DNA from: a bacterium
GTDB lineage: Bacteria; Patescibacteriota; Minisyncoccia; Minisyncoccales; DAOWIS01
NCBI GenBank assembly: GCA_030640805.1
Contig: DAOWIS010000021.1
Location: 1-35,976 of the forward strand
Reading direction: 5' to 3'
DNA length: 35,976 nucleotides
Every line of letters starts with the position of its first letter. Position 1 is the first letter of the stretch. Under the pieces are notes generated by a model that had not been told where the DNA came from, did not search any database, and saw nothing but the letters and a program-made list of their open reading frames with translations. Below are positions 14,826 to 21,546 of the stretch, piece by piece. The position numbers and the translations under genes were made by a program.

Positions 14826-16424
14826 ATGAAATATTATTTAAATATAGGGCGAGCCAGTGACCTTAAAAATTCCAAAGAAAGAAGAATTTACCGTTTTTTA
14901 GAGATTTTGCCCGGCGCTTTTTCTTGGCTTACTTTAGGACTTTTAGTCCTTTTTTCTTGGCTGATTCCTTTTTGGGTGGCTATTTTTGCTTTGGTTTTTT
15001 GTATCTACTGGATTTTAAAAACAATCTATTTAAGCATTCATACCAAGATTGCCTATAATAAGATGAGGGAAAATGAAAGGACTGATTGGATAAAGAAAAT
15101 CCAAAATCTCCCGATCAAAGATCGAGGATCCTTGACTAAAATCGGGACAAAATCTAATATCCAAAAAAACTGGAAAGATATTTATCATTTAGTCATAATT
15201 CCTCTTTATAAAGAGCCGTTAGAGATAACTAGAAATACTTTTAAAGCCTTAGAAAAATGTGATTATCCTAAAGAGAAAATGATAGTAATTCTAACCTACG
15301 AGCAGGGGGGAGGAAAGAAAACAGAAAAGGTAGCTAATATTATCCAAAAAGAATTTCAAAACAAATTTTATAAGTTTCTATTAACAGGGCATCCTTTTGG
15401 ACTTCCTGGAGAAATAGCTGGAAAAGGAGCCAATGAGACCTGGGGAGGGAAAAAAGCCAAAGAGAAAATTATTGATCCTTTAGATATTCCTTACAAAAAC
15501 ATTATTGTTTCTTGTTTCGATGCTGATACTGTGATTTACCCAAAATACTTTAGTTGTCTTACTTATCATTATTTAACTTGCAAAAATCCCCAAAAAACCA
15601 GTTTTCAACCTATTCCTCTTTTTATAAATAATATCTGGGAAGCGCCAGCTATTTCTAGGATAACATCTTTTTCTGCTACCTTTTGGCATTGTCTAAGTCA
15701 GGAGAGACCGGAAAAGAATCGTACTTTTTCTTCTCATTCTATGTCTTTTCAGGCCTTGGTAGATGTTGGATTTTGGCAGACAAACGTTGTTTCTGAAGAT
15801 TCCCGGATATTCTGGCAATGCTTTTTATATTTTGACGGAGATTACGAAGTGAACTCCCTTTATTATCCAGTAGCTATGGATGCCAATGTGGCTAAAACTT
15901 TCTGGAAAACTTGCTTTAATATTTATAAACAGCAAAGGAGGTGGGGTTATGGAGTAGCTGATGTTCCTTATTGGCTTTTTGGTTTTTTAAAAAATAAAAA
16001 AATCCCCCTTAAGAAAAAATGGCGATATGGTTTTTTCACTTTTGAGGGATATCATTCCTGGGCCACTAATGCTTTAATTATATTTTTATTTGGTTGGCTT
16101 CCCTTAATTTTAGGAGGAGAAAAATTTAACACTACTCTTTTGTCTTACAATTTACCAATTTTAGTTAGAGTTTTAATGACCATTGCTATGATTGGATTAG
16201 TTTCTTCGGCTTTTCTGGCTATTAAACTTTTACCTCCCCGGCCGCTCCAATATGGTAAATGGAAATATTTAGTTATGGTTTTCCAGTGGTTTTTAATTCC
16301 TGTTAGTTTAATATTTTTTGGTGCTTTTCCTTGCTTAGATGCCCAAGCTCGCCTAATGTTTGGTAAGTATATGGGCTTTTGGCCAACGGAAAAAGTAAGA
16401 AAAGAAAAACGATTAAGCGATTAA
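14826..16424 (+). CDS. Membrane-embedded family 2 glycosyltransferase, processive type
   Basis: 532 residues. Two N-terminal helices (about 32-75), a GT-A catalytic domain with VIIPLYKEP near 122, DAD near 232 (FDADTVIYP), SEDSR near 324 and QQRRW near 369, then two or three C-terminal helices. The D, DxD, ED and QxxRW set is that of cellulose/hyaluronan-synthase-like processive GT2 enzymes, which polymerise and export a polysaccharide. The sugar and product cannot be told. Residues 95-108 (PIKDRGSLTKIG) are encoded by a palindrome at 15109-15147. The stop codon lies inside a 7-bp repeat array shared with the recG 3' flank. Confidence 0.82.
   Translation: MKYYLNIGRASDLKNSKERRIYRFLEILPGAFSWLTLGLLVLFSWLIPFWVAIFALVFCIYWILKTIYLSIHTKIAYNKMRENERTDWIKKIQNLPIKDRGSLTKIGTKSNIQKNWKDIYHLVIIPLYKEPLEITRNTFKALEKCDYPKEKMIVILTYEQGGGKKTEKVANIIQKEFQNKFYKFLLTGHPFGLPGEIAGKGANETWGGKKAKEKIIDPLDIPYKNIIVSCFDADTVIYPKYFSCLTYHYLTCKNPQKTSFQPIPLFINNIWEAPAISRITSFSATFWHCLSQERPEKNRTFSSHSMSFQALVDVGFWQTNVVSEDSRIFWQCFLYFDGDYEVNSLYYPVAMDANVAKTFWKTCFNIYKQQRRWGYGVADVPYWLFGFLKNKKIPLKKKWRYGFFTFEGYHSWATNALIIFLFGWLPLILGGEKFNTTLLSYNLPILVRVLMTIAMIGLVSSAFLAIKLLPPRPLQYGKWKYLVMVFQWFLIPVSLIFFGAFPCLDAQARLMFGKYMGFWPTEKVRKEKRLSD
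15109..15147. repeat. Palindrome inside the GT2 gene
   Basis: Outer arms TCCCGAT (15109-15115) and ATCGGGA (15141-15147) enclose a hairpin TCAAAGATC / GATCCTTGA (eight of nine pairs, loop GAG). It is in frame, just before the catalytic VIIPLYKEP segment. Confidence 0.6.
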
Positions 16425-16480
16425 GAGATTGAGAGATTTTTATTCTTAATTAACTTAATCTCTTAATCAACTTAATTAAC
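16396..16480. repeat. 7-bp inverted arrays spanning the GT2 stop codon
   Basis: GATTAAGCGATTAAGAGATT with following GAGAGATT units faces CTTAATCTCTTAATCAACTT in complementary orientation. The arms could form a terminator-like fold for both convergent genes, though without a clean T-run. Confidence 0.6.
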
Positions 16481-16481
16481 T

Positions 16482-18710
16482 TCACTCCAAATGTACTCTT
16501 TTCTTGAATTCTTTAAGTTTTTCTAAAAGCAGGGGATATTTTTCTAAATTTGGTTCTTTCTCTAAAATTAAGTTCGCTTCTTGGCGGACTTTTTTTATAA
16601 GAGGCAGGTCAGATAGGTTCCGCATAGTAAAATCGGGGATGCCTGACTGTCTTGTTCCGAAGAAATCGCCTGGTCCTCTAATTTTTAAATCTTTTTCAGC
16701 CAATTCAAATCCATTTTCACAGGTAAGAATTGCTTTTAATCTTTGATAGGTTTTTTTGGCCGGAGAATCAGTAAGCAGAAAACAATAAGATTGATGAAGT
16801 CCTCTTCCTACTCTGCCTCTGAATTGATGAAGCTGAGCCAAACCGAATCTATCTGCTCCCTCTATCATCATTATTGTGGCATTAGGAACATCTATTCCTA
16901 CCTCAATTACTGAGGTAGAAACCAAAATATCACTTTTTTTCTTTTTGAAATTTTTCATTATTTTTTCCTTTTCTTTACTTTTCATTTTACCATGGAGCAT
17001 TTCTACTTTTAGGTCTGGAAAAATTTCCTTTGATAATTTTTTATATTCCTCTTTTACTGCTTTTACCTCTGACCAACTTAGCATTTCTTTGTTTGTGATT
17101 TGTGATTTGTAATTTGCCTGCCCCGTTAGATGTTTACTATCTAACGGGGTGAATGATTTGTGATTTGTAATTTGGGATTTTTCAATTCTTGGGCAGATGA
17201 CAAAAATCTGTCTTCCTTTTTCAACTTCTTTTTTTATAAAATCATAGGTTTCTTTTCTGGCTGTCGGTGGAACAATTTTGGTAATAATTTTTTGTCTGCC
17301 TTTTGGCATTTCATCCAAAAGGGAAAGATCTAAGTCGCCATAAACAGTAAGAGCCAGACTTCGGGGAATAGGAGTAGCAGTCATTGACAGTAAATGAGGG
17401 ATAGTTCTTGTTTCTTGTTTTTGATTACTGCTGGCTAACTTGGCTCTTTGTTCTGTTCCGAATCGATGCTGCTCATCAATAATAACCATTCCTAAATTTT
17501 TAAATTTCACTTTTTCCTGAATTAAAGCATGAGTGCCTATTACCAGATCAATCTTTTTACTTGCCCCGTTATACTTTTTAAGTGTAATGGGGTCTAAAAT
17601 TTGCTTGAGAAATTCCTCACGTTTTAGATCTTTTAGTTTTGTTTTTTTAATTTTACTTTCTTTTCCAGTTAAAAGACCAATAGTTATTTTGAAATTTTTT
17701 AATAATTTTGAGATCTCCTGAAAATGCTGCTGGGCTAAAATTTCAGTTGGTGCCATAAAAGCCACCTGCCAGCCAGCCGAAATAGTATTAAGAGCAGCCA
17801 TAACCGCTACTACGGTTTTTCCCGAACCAACATCTCCTTCCAGTAGCCGAGACATAGGATAAGATTTTTTTAAATCTTGAATAATTTCCCAAGTGGCTTT
17901 ACGTTGAGCATCAGTGAGTTTGAATGGCAGATTAGCGCTAAATTCTTTAATTAATTGAATATTTTGAAGGACCTGGGGCGCTTTTTCTCTTTGAAGACGC
18001 TTTTTTGTTTGTAATCTTTCTAACTGAATTAAGAAAAGTTCCTCGAAAGCAAATCTTTGACGGGACAATTCAGCCATTTTTTTGTTTTTGGGAAAATGGA
18101 TTTGCCAAAGAGCAAGGGAGAGATCTAAAATCTTCTGCCTTTTTTTTATTTCTGGCGGCAGAAAATCCTTAAGTTCAGGAATAATTTTTTCCAGAAGAGG
18201 CTTTAAGATATATCTTAACCAGCGGGAAGAAAGCCCCTCGGTTTCCGGATAAACCGGCACCAATCGCGCCGTATGAGCTAAACTTGAAACTTGAAACTTG
18301 AAACTTGAAACTTTTTCATAGGCTGGGCTGGATAAATAAAGACCCTCGTTAGTAAAACTTACTTTTCCTGACAAACTGACTATTTGACCTGGTTTTAAAT
18401 TATTTACCAAAAAAGGCTGGTTAAACCAAATAACTCGGATGGCTCCAGTTCCGTCTTCTATTAAGGCCTCAGTAATAACTATTCTTTTTTTCCAGGTTCG
18501 GCTATTTTTGATTTCTAAGATTTTTCCCTGGATAGTTGCTGTTTCTCCTGCCTTTACTTTGTTGATGGAAATAATATTAGTGAAATCATCGTAGCGATGA
18601 GGAAAATGGAAAAGAAGGTCAGAGACCTTCTTAATTCCAAGTTTATTAAGTTTCTTGATATAAGCTGGACCTATTCTGGGAATTTCTTCAATTAGAGCAT
18701 TGAGAGTCAT
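16482..18710 (-). CDS. recG: ATP-dependent DNA helicase RecG
   Basis: 742 residues from the ATG at 18710 (MTLNALIEEIPRIGP). An in-frame ATG at 18731 only adds repeat-encoded residues. Wedge/OB domain about 60-160, then the SF2 core: LLEGDVGSGKTVV (Walker A), DEQHRFG (motif II), SMTATPIPRS (III), then EVGIDVPNAT and QLHQFRGRVGRG (V/VI). RecG reverses stalled forks and processes branched DNA. Three repeat-derived insertions lie in frame: VSSFKFQVSSL from a 7-bp array (18280-18315), DPITLKKYNG from a hairpin (17564-17592), and about 28 residues near 515-540 from a hairpin with 7-bp flanks (17090-17178). No frameshift results. Operon partners are not evident. Confidence 0.95.
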   Translation of the reverse strand: MTLNALIEEIPRIGPAYIKKLNKLGIKKVSDLLFHFPHRYDDFTNIISINKVKAGETATIQGKILEIKNSRTWKKRIVITEALIEDGTGAIRVIWFNQPFLVNNLKPGQIVSLSGKVSFTNEGLYLSSPAYEKVSSFKFQVSSLAHTARLVPVYPETEGLSSRWLRYILKPLLEKIIPELKDFLPPEIKKRQKILDLSLALWQIHFPKNKKMAELSRQRFAFEELFLIQLERLQTKKRLQREKAPQVLQNIQLIKEFSANLPFKLTDAQRKATWEIIQDLKKSYPMSRLLEGDVGSGKTVVAVMAALNTISAGWQVAFMAPTEILAQQHFQEISKLLKNFKITIGLLTGKESKIKKTKLKDLKREEFLKQILDPITLKKYNGASKKIDLVIGTHALIQEKVKFKNLGMVIIDEQHRFGTEQRAKLASSNQKQETRTIPHLLSMTATPIPRSLALTVYGDLDLSLLDEMPKGRQKIITKIVPPTARKETYDFIKKEVEKGRQIFVICPRIEKSQITNHKSFTPLDSKHLTGQANYKSQITNKEMLSWSEVKAVKEEYKKLSKEIFPDLKVEMLHGKMKSKEKEKIMKNFKKKKSDILVSTSVIEVGIDVPNATIMMIEGADRFGLAQLHQFRGRVGRGLHQSYCFLLTDSPAKKTYQRLKAILTCENGFELAEKDLKIRGPGDFFGTRQSGIPDFTMRNLSDLPLIKKVRQEANLILEKEPNLEKYPLLLEKLKEFKKRVHLE
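17090..17178. repeat. Repeat insertion in recG: hairpin with 7-bp flanking units
   Basis: A perfect 11-bp stem CCCCGTTAGAT (17121-17131) / ATCTAACGGGG (17139-17149) is bracketed on both sides by TTTGTGATTTGTAATTT-type 7-bp units. It is in frame and lies between the conserved helicase motifs. Confidence 0.75.
17564..17592. repeat. Second CCCCGTTA hairpin in recG
   Basis: CCCCGTTATACTT (17564-17576) faces AAGTGTAATGGGG (17580-17592), pairing at all positions if G-U is allowed. It shares the CCCCGTTA core with the hairpin at 17121 and is also in frame. Confidence 0.65.
18280..18315. repeat. 7-bp tandem array (AAACTTG) inside recG
   Basis: About four copies of AAACTTG plus a partial one. Read on the gene strand, three units are 21 bases, so the array encodes a repeating heptapeptide (VSSFKFQ VSS) without breaking the frame. 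Confidence 0.85.
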
Positions 18711-18717
18711 AGAGAAA

Positions 18718-18901
18718 ATGCCAAATGCCAAATGAAAAATGCAAAATTATAATTCAAAATACTAACCAGTCGCTTCGCTCCTCTTTAATTATGAAGTAAT
18801 TACAGCGAATAAAGTGAGCGGTTCCGTAATTGCGAAGCAATTAAGTAAAATTATAATTTTTAACTTTTCACTTTTAATTTTTAATTTGAGCGAAGCGATT
18901 G
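18718..18901. repeat. Repeat-filled gap between recG and tRNA-Arg
   Basis: Next to recG are CATTTTT/GCATTTG-type units (minus strand) with GAGGAGCGAAGCGACTGG. A composite palindrome at 18787-18843 (AATTATGAAGTAATT, ACAGCGAATAAAGTGAGCGG, TAATTGCGAAGCAATTA) resembles 13795-13833. Then AACTTTTCACTTTTAATTTT ends in TTTGAGCGAAGCGATT beside the tRNA. No gene is visible. Confidence 0.6.
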
Positions 18902-18973
18902 TGCCCTCAAGAGGAATCGAACCTCTATTTCAAGATCCGCAATCTTGTGTTTTATCCGTTAAACTACGAGGGC
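18902..18973 (-). tRNA. tRNA-Arg(GCG)
   Basis: Minus strand: acceptor GCCCTCG with TGAGGGC (last pair G-U), D-arm TAGTTTAACGGATAAAAC, anticodon stem CAAGA/TCTTG with loop TTGCGGA (anticodon GCG), T-arm AGAGGTTCGATTCCTCT, discriminator A. CCA is not encoded. Anticodon GCG, rather than ACG needing A-to-I editing, would decode CGY directly. Confidence 0.92.
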
Positions 18974-18974
18974 T

Positions 18975-19382
18975 TTATTCCTTTTCTTCAAGATGTTTTA
19001 AAAGAAAATTTTTTATTTTTTCCTTGTTCTTATCCTTAAATGGCAAATGGAGATAAGGTAGATAGAATTTTTTATGTTTAATAAGAATTTCATTTTGAGT
19101 TTCCGAAAATCGAAAATAATCTAAGCTGGAAAAAGAATTAAAAGTTTTTTCTATAGTTATTCCTTTTGAATCTAAAATAAATTTAATATTTTCTTGAGAT
19201 TTAAAATAATAAAAATAAAGAATAATTGCTCCTAAGGCGATGACTATGGCCCCTAAAAAATTTTTGGTGAAGATTAAAAAAGCAATGATAATTAAAGCCA
19301 AAGGAATTAGCCAAATTAACCATTCTTTTGGATAAGACCTAAATCCAGCCATTTCCCATTCAATTTTTTCCTCTTTTTCCAT
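18975..19382 (-). CDS. Small membrane protein, two helices and a possible PH-like domain
   Basis: 135 residues. Two adjacent helices (WLIWLIPLALIIIAFLIF and FLGAIVIALGAIILYFYYF, about 21-60) are followed by a beta-rich tail (IKFILDSKGITIEKTFNSF, then SSLDYFRFSE) ending in a charged helix. The shape matches small bacterial membrane proteins with a PH-like domain after two helices, which are common and of unknown role; I do not recognise a named family. It ends two bases before tRNA-Arg on the same strand, so both may be on one transcript. Confidence 0.7.
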   Translation of the reverse strand: MEKEEKIEWEMAGFRSYPKEWLIWLIPLALIIIAFLIFTKNFLGAIVIALGAIILYFYYFKSQENIKFILDSKGITIEKTFNSFSSLDYFRFSETQNEILIKHKKFYLPYLHLPFKDKNKEKIKNFLLKHLEEKE

Positions 19383-19488
19383 TTTTTTTGAACTAATATC
19401 TACTTTTTTAATAGCATATTTTTTTTAACTGAACAAGCGCAAAAGTTTAATCTTTGAAAATCTCCAAGTTTTTTTATTTAAAATATTA

Positions 19489-19497
19489 TGATATAAT
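19489..19497 (+). promoter_or_regulatory. Extended -10 promoter of the LAGLIDADG gene
   Basis: TGATATAAT (TATAAT 19492-19497), with no convincing -35. It is 27 bases before the ATG at 19525. Confidence 0.55.
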
Positions 19498-19524
19498 GGA
19501 GATATAGCAAAACTTGTAATTCTT

Positions 19525-20499
19525 ATGAGAGTTTTTTTCCTTAGAGGGAAACAAAAGGAGTTTATTTATACAATTCTTTCAAAGATTTCAGTTAAAGAAG
19601 CTGCCGCTTTGTGTAATCTTTCTAAAAGGACAATTAGGGACTGGCGTCGTGAAAAATTTTCAGTGGATCTTAATGCCCTTCGCAAATTATGTAAAAAAAC
19701 CGGTGTTTCATTTCCTTCTAATATTAAATTAAGGGACCGTTATTGGTACGTAGGTTATGGTTCATCTGCTGGCGGTATAGCTGTATTTAAAAAATATGGT
19801 AGAATCGGAGGAGATCCAGAATATCGAAAAAAGAAATGGTATGAATGGTGGGAGAAGAAAGGGAAATTTATTGATAAGTCTATATTTAGAAGAAAGCCGA
19901 TAAAAAAACCTGATAAGTCTACTAATTTAGCGGAGTTCGTTGGAATCATTTTAGGAGATGGAGGCATAAGCCCCAGACAAGTTCATATAACTTTACATAA
20001 TAAAGATGACAAAGAGTATATAAAGTTTGTCTGTAAACTTATAAGAGATCTTTTTCAAAGAATACCTAGTGTAAACAAACATAGCAATCCTTTAGTTTCT
20101 AGGATAGTTATTTCTAGTATGGATTTAATCGATTGTTTGATTGAATTGGGTTTAAAAATGGGGAATAAAGTTAAACAACAAGTGGATATCCCAGATTGGA
20201 TTAGGCAAAATAAGTTATATTCGATTGCTTGCGTTCGAGGACTTGTTGACACTGATGGATGTGTTTTTACCCATCGCTACAAAGTAAATAGTAAACTTTA
20301 TAGTTATAAAAAACTTTCCTTTACAAGTTATTCTAGACCACTTCGAAAATCTGTGTTTAATATTTTGAAAAGCAATGGATTAAATCCTAGATTGGCTCAA
20401 AATAGAGATGTGCGCCTTGATAGTATAAAAGATATGCAAAGATATTTTCAATTTATTGGGTCTCATAACCCAAAACACTTGAATAGATATTTTAAATAA
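19525..20499 (+). CDS. LAGLIDADG-type homing-endonuclease-like protein with N-terminal HTH
   Basis: 324 residues. The N-terminus (about 18-50) is a helix-turn-helix (SVKEAAALCNLSKRTIRDWR). A linker SAGGIAVFKKYGRIGGDPEY follows. The two dodecapeptide motifs are LAEFVGIILGDGGIS (near 135, catalytic-type GDG) and ACVRGLVDTDGCVF (near 236, DTDG), so this looks like a single-chain two-motif enzyme. Both acidic residues are present. It stands alone: no intein or intron signs flank it, and it ends 28 bases before tRNA-Ser(GCU). It may be a free-standing homing nuclease or a regulator that uses the fold for binding. Confidence 0.8.
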   Translation: MRVFFLRGKQKEFIYTILSKISVKEAAALCNLSKRTIRDWRREKFSVDLNALRKLCKKTGVSFPSNIKLRDRYWYVGYGSSAGGIAVFKKYGRIGGDPEYRKKKWYEWWEKKGKFIDKSIFRRKPIKKPDKSTNLAEFVGIILGDGGISPRQVHITLHNKDDKEYIKFVCKLIRDLFQRIPSVNKHSNPLVSRIVISSMDLIDCLIELGLKMGNKVKQQVDIPDWIRQNKLYSIACVRGLVDTDGCVFTHRYKVNSKLYSYKKLSFTSYSRPLRKSVFNILKSNGLNPRLAQNRDVRLDSIKDMQRYFQFIGSHNPKHLNRYFK

Positions 20500-20527
20500 G
20501 GTATACTAAAATAAATTTTGATATTGA

Positions 20528-20616
20528 GGAGGAGTCGGATAATTGGTCATTCCACGAGTTTGCTAAACTCGCGCGGTGTAAAAAGCCGCTTGTGGGTTCG
20601 AGTCCCACCTCCTCCG
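20528..20616 (+). tRNA. tRNA-Ser(GCU)
   Basis: Acceptor GGAGGAG with CTCCTCC. D-arm TCGGATAATTGGTCATTCC, anticodon stem CGAGT/ACTCG with loop TTGCTAA (anticodon GCU), long variable arm GCGGTGTAAAAAGCCGC, T-arm GTGGGTTCGAGTCCCAC, discriminator G. CCA is not encoded. Its 3' end is the left target copy of the GIY-YIG cassette. Confidence 0.95.
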
Positions 20617-20973
20617 CTATCCTTCGCCAAGGCTACGGAATAGCTTCGCTAAATCAAATTATGTATTATGTTTATATTTTATGGAGTTCAAAATCTAAGA
20701 TTTTTTACTCTGGTTATTCAGAGAATTTAAGAAAAAGATTGGAAGAACATAATAAAGGATTATCTAAAGCTACAGTTCCTCATCGTCCTTGGAAGATCGT
20801 ATTCTATGTAACATTTGAAAGTAAAAAATTAGCCAAAGATTTTGAACTCTATCTCAAAACAGGATCAGGTAAAGCATTTGCTTACAAAAGATTAGTTGAT
20901 GTAGCCTTGAAGAAGGATACTAAGAGGTGATAAGGTATTCCGAAGTTTTAACGAAGGATACCCACCTTCTCCG
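20604..20973 (+). mobile_element. GIY-YIG cassette inserted at the 3' end of tRNA-Ser(GCU)
   Basis: Terminal inverted repeats of about 23 bp (20619-20641 and 20937-20959) share ATCCTTCG at the outside and CGGAAT inside, matching at 18 of 23 positions. They enclose one gene. The tRNA end CCCACCTCCTCCG (20604-20616) is repeated after the right end as CCCACCTTCTCCG (20961-20973, 12 of 13), as expected for a duplicated target. The left copy completes the tRNA, so the insertion does not destroy it. A miniature relative lies at 25242-25373. A named family is not known to me. Confidence 0.75.
20661..20930 (+). CDS. GIY-YIG nuclease of a tRNA-end cassette
   Basis: 89 residues from the ATG at 20661; upstream extension would read into the tRNA. 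MYYVYIL gives the GIY strand (Y5), YSG at 16-18 is the YIG motif, R24 and R26 in NLRKRLEEH carry the catalytic arginine, and E62 in KDFELYLKTGSGK is the metal-binding glutamate. This is the single-domain UPF0213-like form. The family cuts DNA; no partner domain is present. It lies between inverted repeats next to a tRNA 3' end, so a role in its own insertion is plausible but inferred. It ends with TGA. Confidence 0.88.
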   Translation: MYYVYILWSSKSKIFYSGYSENLRKRLEEHNKGLSKATVPHRPWKIVFYVTFESKKLAKDFELYLKTGSGKAFAYKRLVDVALKKDTKR

Positions 20974-21110
20974 TTGTCTTGAGTGACTGTTCAAACGACC
21001 GAGCGGGGTCAAAAAATCGCCAAGAAGCATTCTTTTATTTTGTTTGAATTTATGCTAAAATAAAATTGTTATTATGGATATTGTTCTTTTAAATTAGAAA
21101 GGAGACTAAA
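20974..21110 (+). other. Gap between the cassette and the small protein gene
   Basis: Starts with TTGTCTTGAGTGACTGTTC; with the preceding CCG the first 13 bases (CCGTTGTCTTGAG) match 22881-22893. An extended -10 TGCTAAAAT near 21053-21061 and a Shine-Dalgarno-like AAAGGAGA near 21099 serve the next gene. No other gene is seen. Confidence 0.5.
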
Positions 21111-21326
21111 GTGACTTTGACAAAAAAGCAAGAAGAGGAATTAGATAAGAAATTAAACGAGCTTTTTCCTCAAAGAGGACTTGATTATACTGACCCTGAG
21201 ACCATGAGGAATATGTTCAGAGATTTTTGGTCTAGCAGAATTGATCGTTTGACTAAAGAACTTAGAAAAGTAGATCAAGCTCAGGCTGAATCATTAGCTT
21301 TGTCAATGACGAAAGTTGTGATTTAA
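21111..21326 (+). CDS. Small hypothetical protein, 71 residues
   Basis: Starts at GTG with a good ribosome-binding site (AAAGGAGA, seven bases before) and has its own promoter and terminator, so it is probably real. It is charged and helical (KKQEEELDKKLNELFPQRGL, then MFRDFWSSRIDRLTKELRKV), without membrane segment, cysteine pair or known motif. The spacing of leucines suggests a helical bundle or coiled coil. I do not recognise the family. It lies as a single-gene unit in the accessory region. Confidence 0.65.
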   Translation: MTLTKKQEEELDKKLNELFPQRGLDYTDPETMRNMFRDFWSSRIDRLTKELRKVDQAQAESLALSMTKVVI

Positions 21327-21358
21327 ATCTGTATTTTTTTAACATCTAATTCCAAAAG

Positions 21359-21395
21359 AAAGAGAGTTCACGAAAAAACTCTCTTTTAATTTTAT
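21359..21395 (+). terminator. Terminator after the 71-residue gene
   Basis: AAAGAGAGTT (21359-21368) pairs with AACTCTCTTT (21377-21386), followed by TTAATTTTATT. Confidence 0.8.
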
Positions 21396-21417
21396 TCCAA
21401 TCTAATGTTCTAAATGT

Positions 21418-21471
21418 GTCCAATAAGGAGAGCCAAAACAAAAAGCCCATCGCTGGGCTATTTTTATTTTG
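21418..21471 (+). terminator. GTCCAATAAGGAG motif with terminator hairpin
   Basis: GTCCAATAAGGAG (21418-21430) is followed by AGCCCA-TCGC-TGGGCT (21444-21459) and a T-run. This repeats the motif-plus-hairpin layout found before comEC (9829-9881). A promoter is not clear. It may be a small terminated RNA. Confidence 0.55.
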
Positions 21472-21492
21472 TTTGTATTTTCTTGACAGGGT

Positions 21493-21501
21493 TGCTATAA
21501 T
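21493..21501 (+). promoter_or_regulatory. Extended -10 promoter of the two-gene module
   Basis: TTGCTATAAT (TATAAT 21496-21501). A TTGACA at 21483-21488 is too close (7 bases) to serve as its -35. A TGTGGATAA, matching a DnaA box, follows at 21521-21529. Confidence 0.5.
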
Positions 21502-21546
21502 AATTATAGAGTATATAGATTGTGGATAACTAAAATTTGTGTAATT

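Noticed and set aside
18814-19056. Plus-strand frame over tRNA-Arg and the small membrane protein
   Set aside because: Antisense shadow of a tRNA and a better-supported gene.
20592-20660. Extended start of the GIY-YIG frame within tRNA-Ser
   Set aside because: Residues come from the tRNA T-arm; the ATG at 20661 gives the family N-terminus.
14149-20930. Recoded TGA (code 25, as in some CPR)
   Set aside because: Genes such as the M50 peptidase and the GIY-YIG gene end at TGA in the expected place and conserved Trp positions use TGG.
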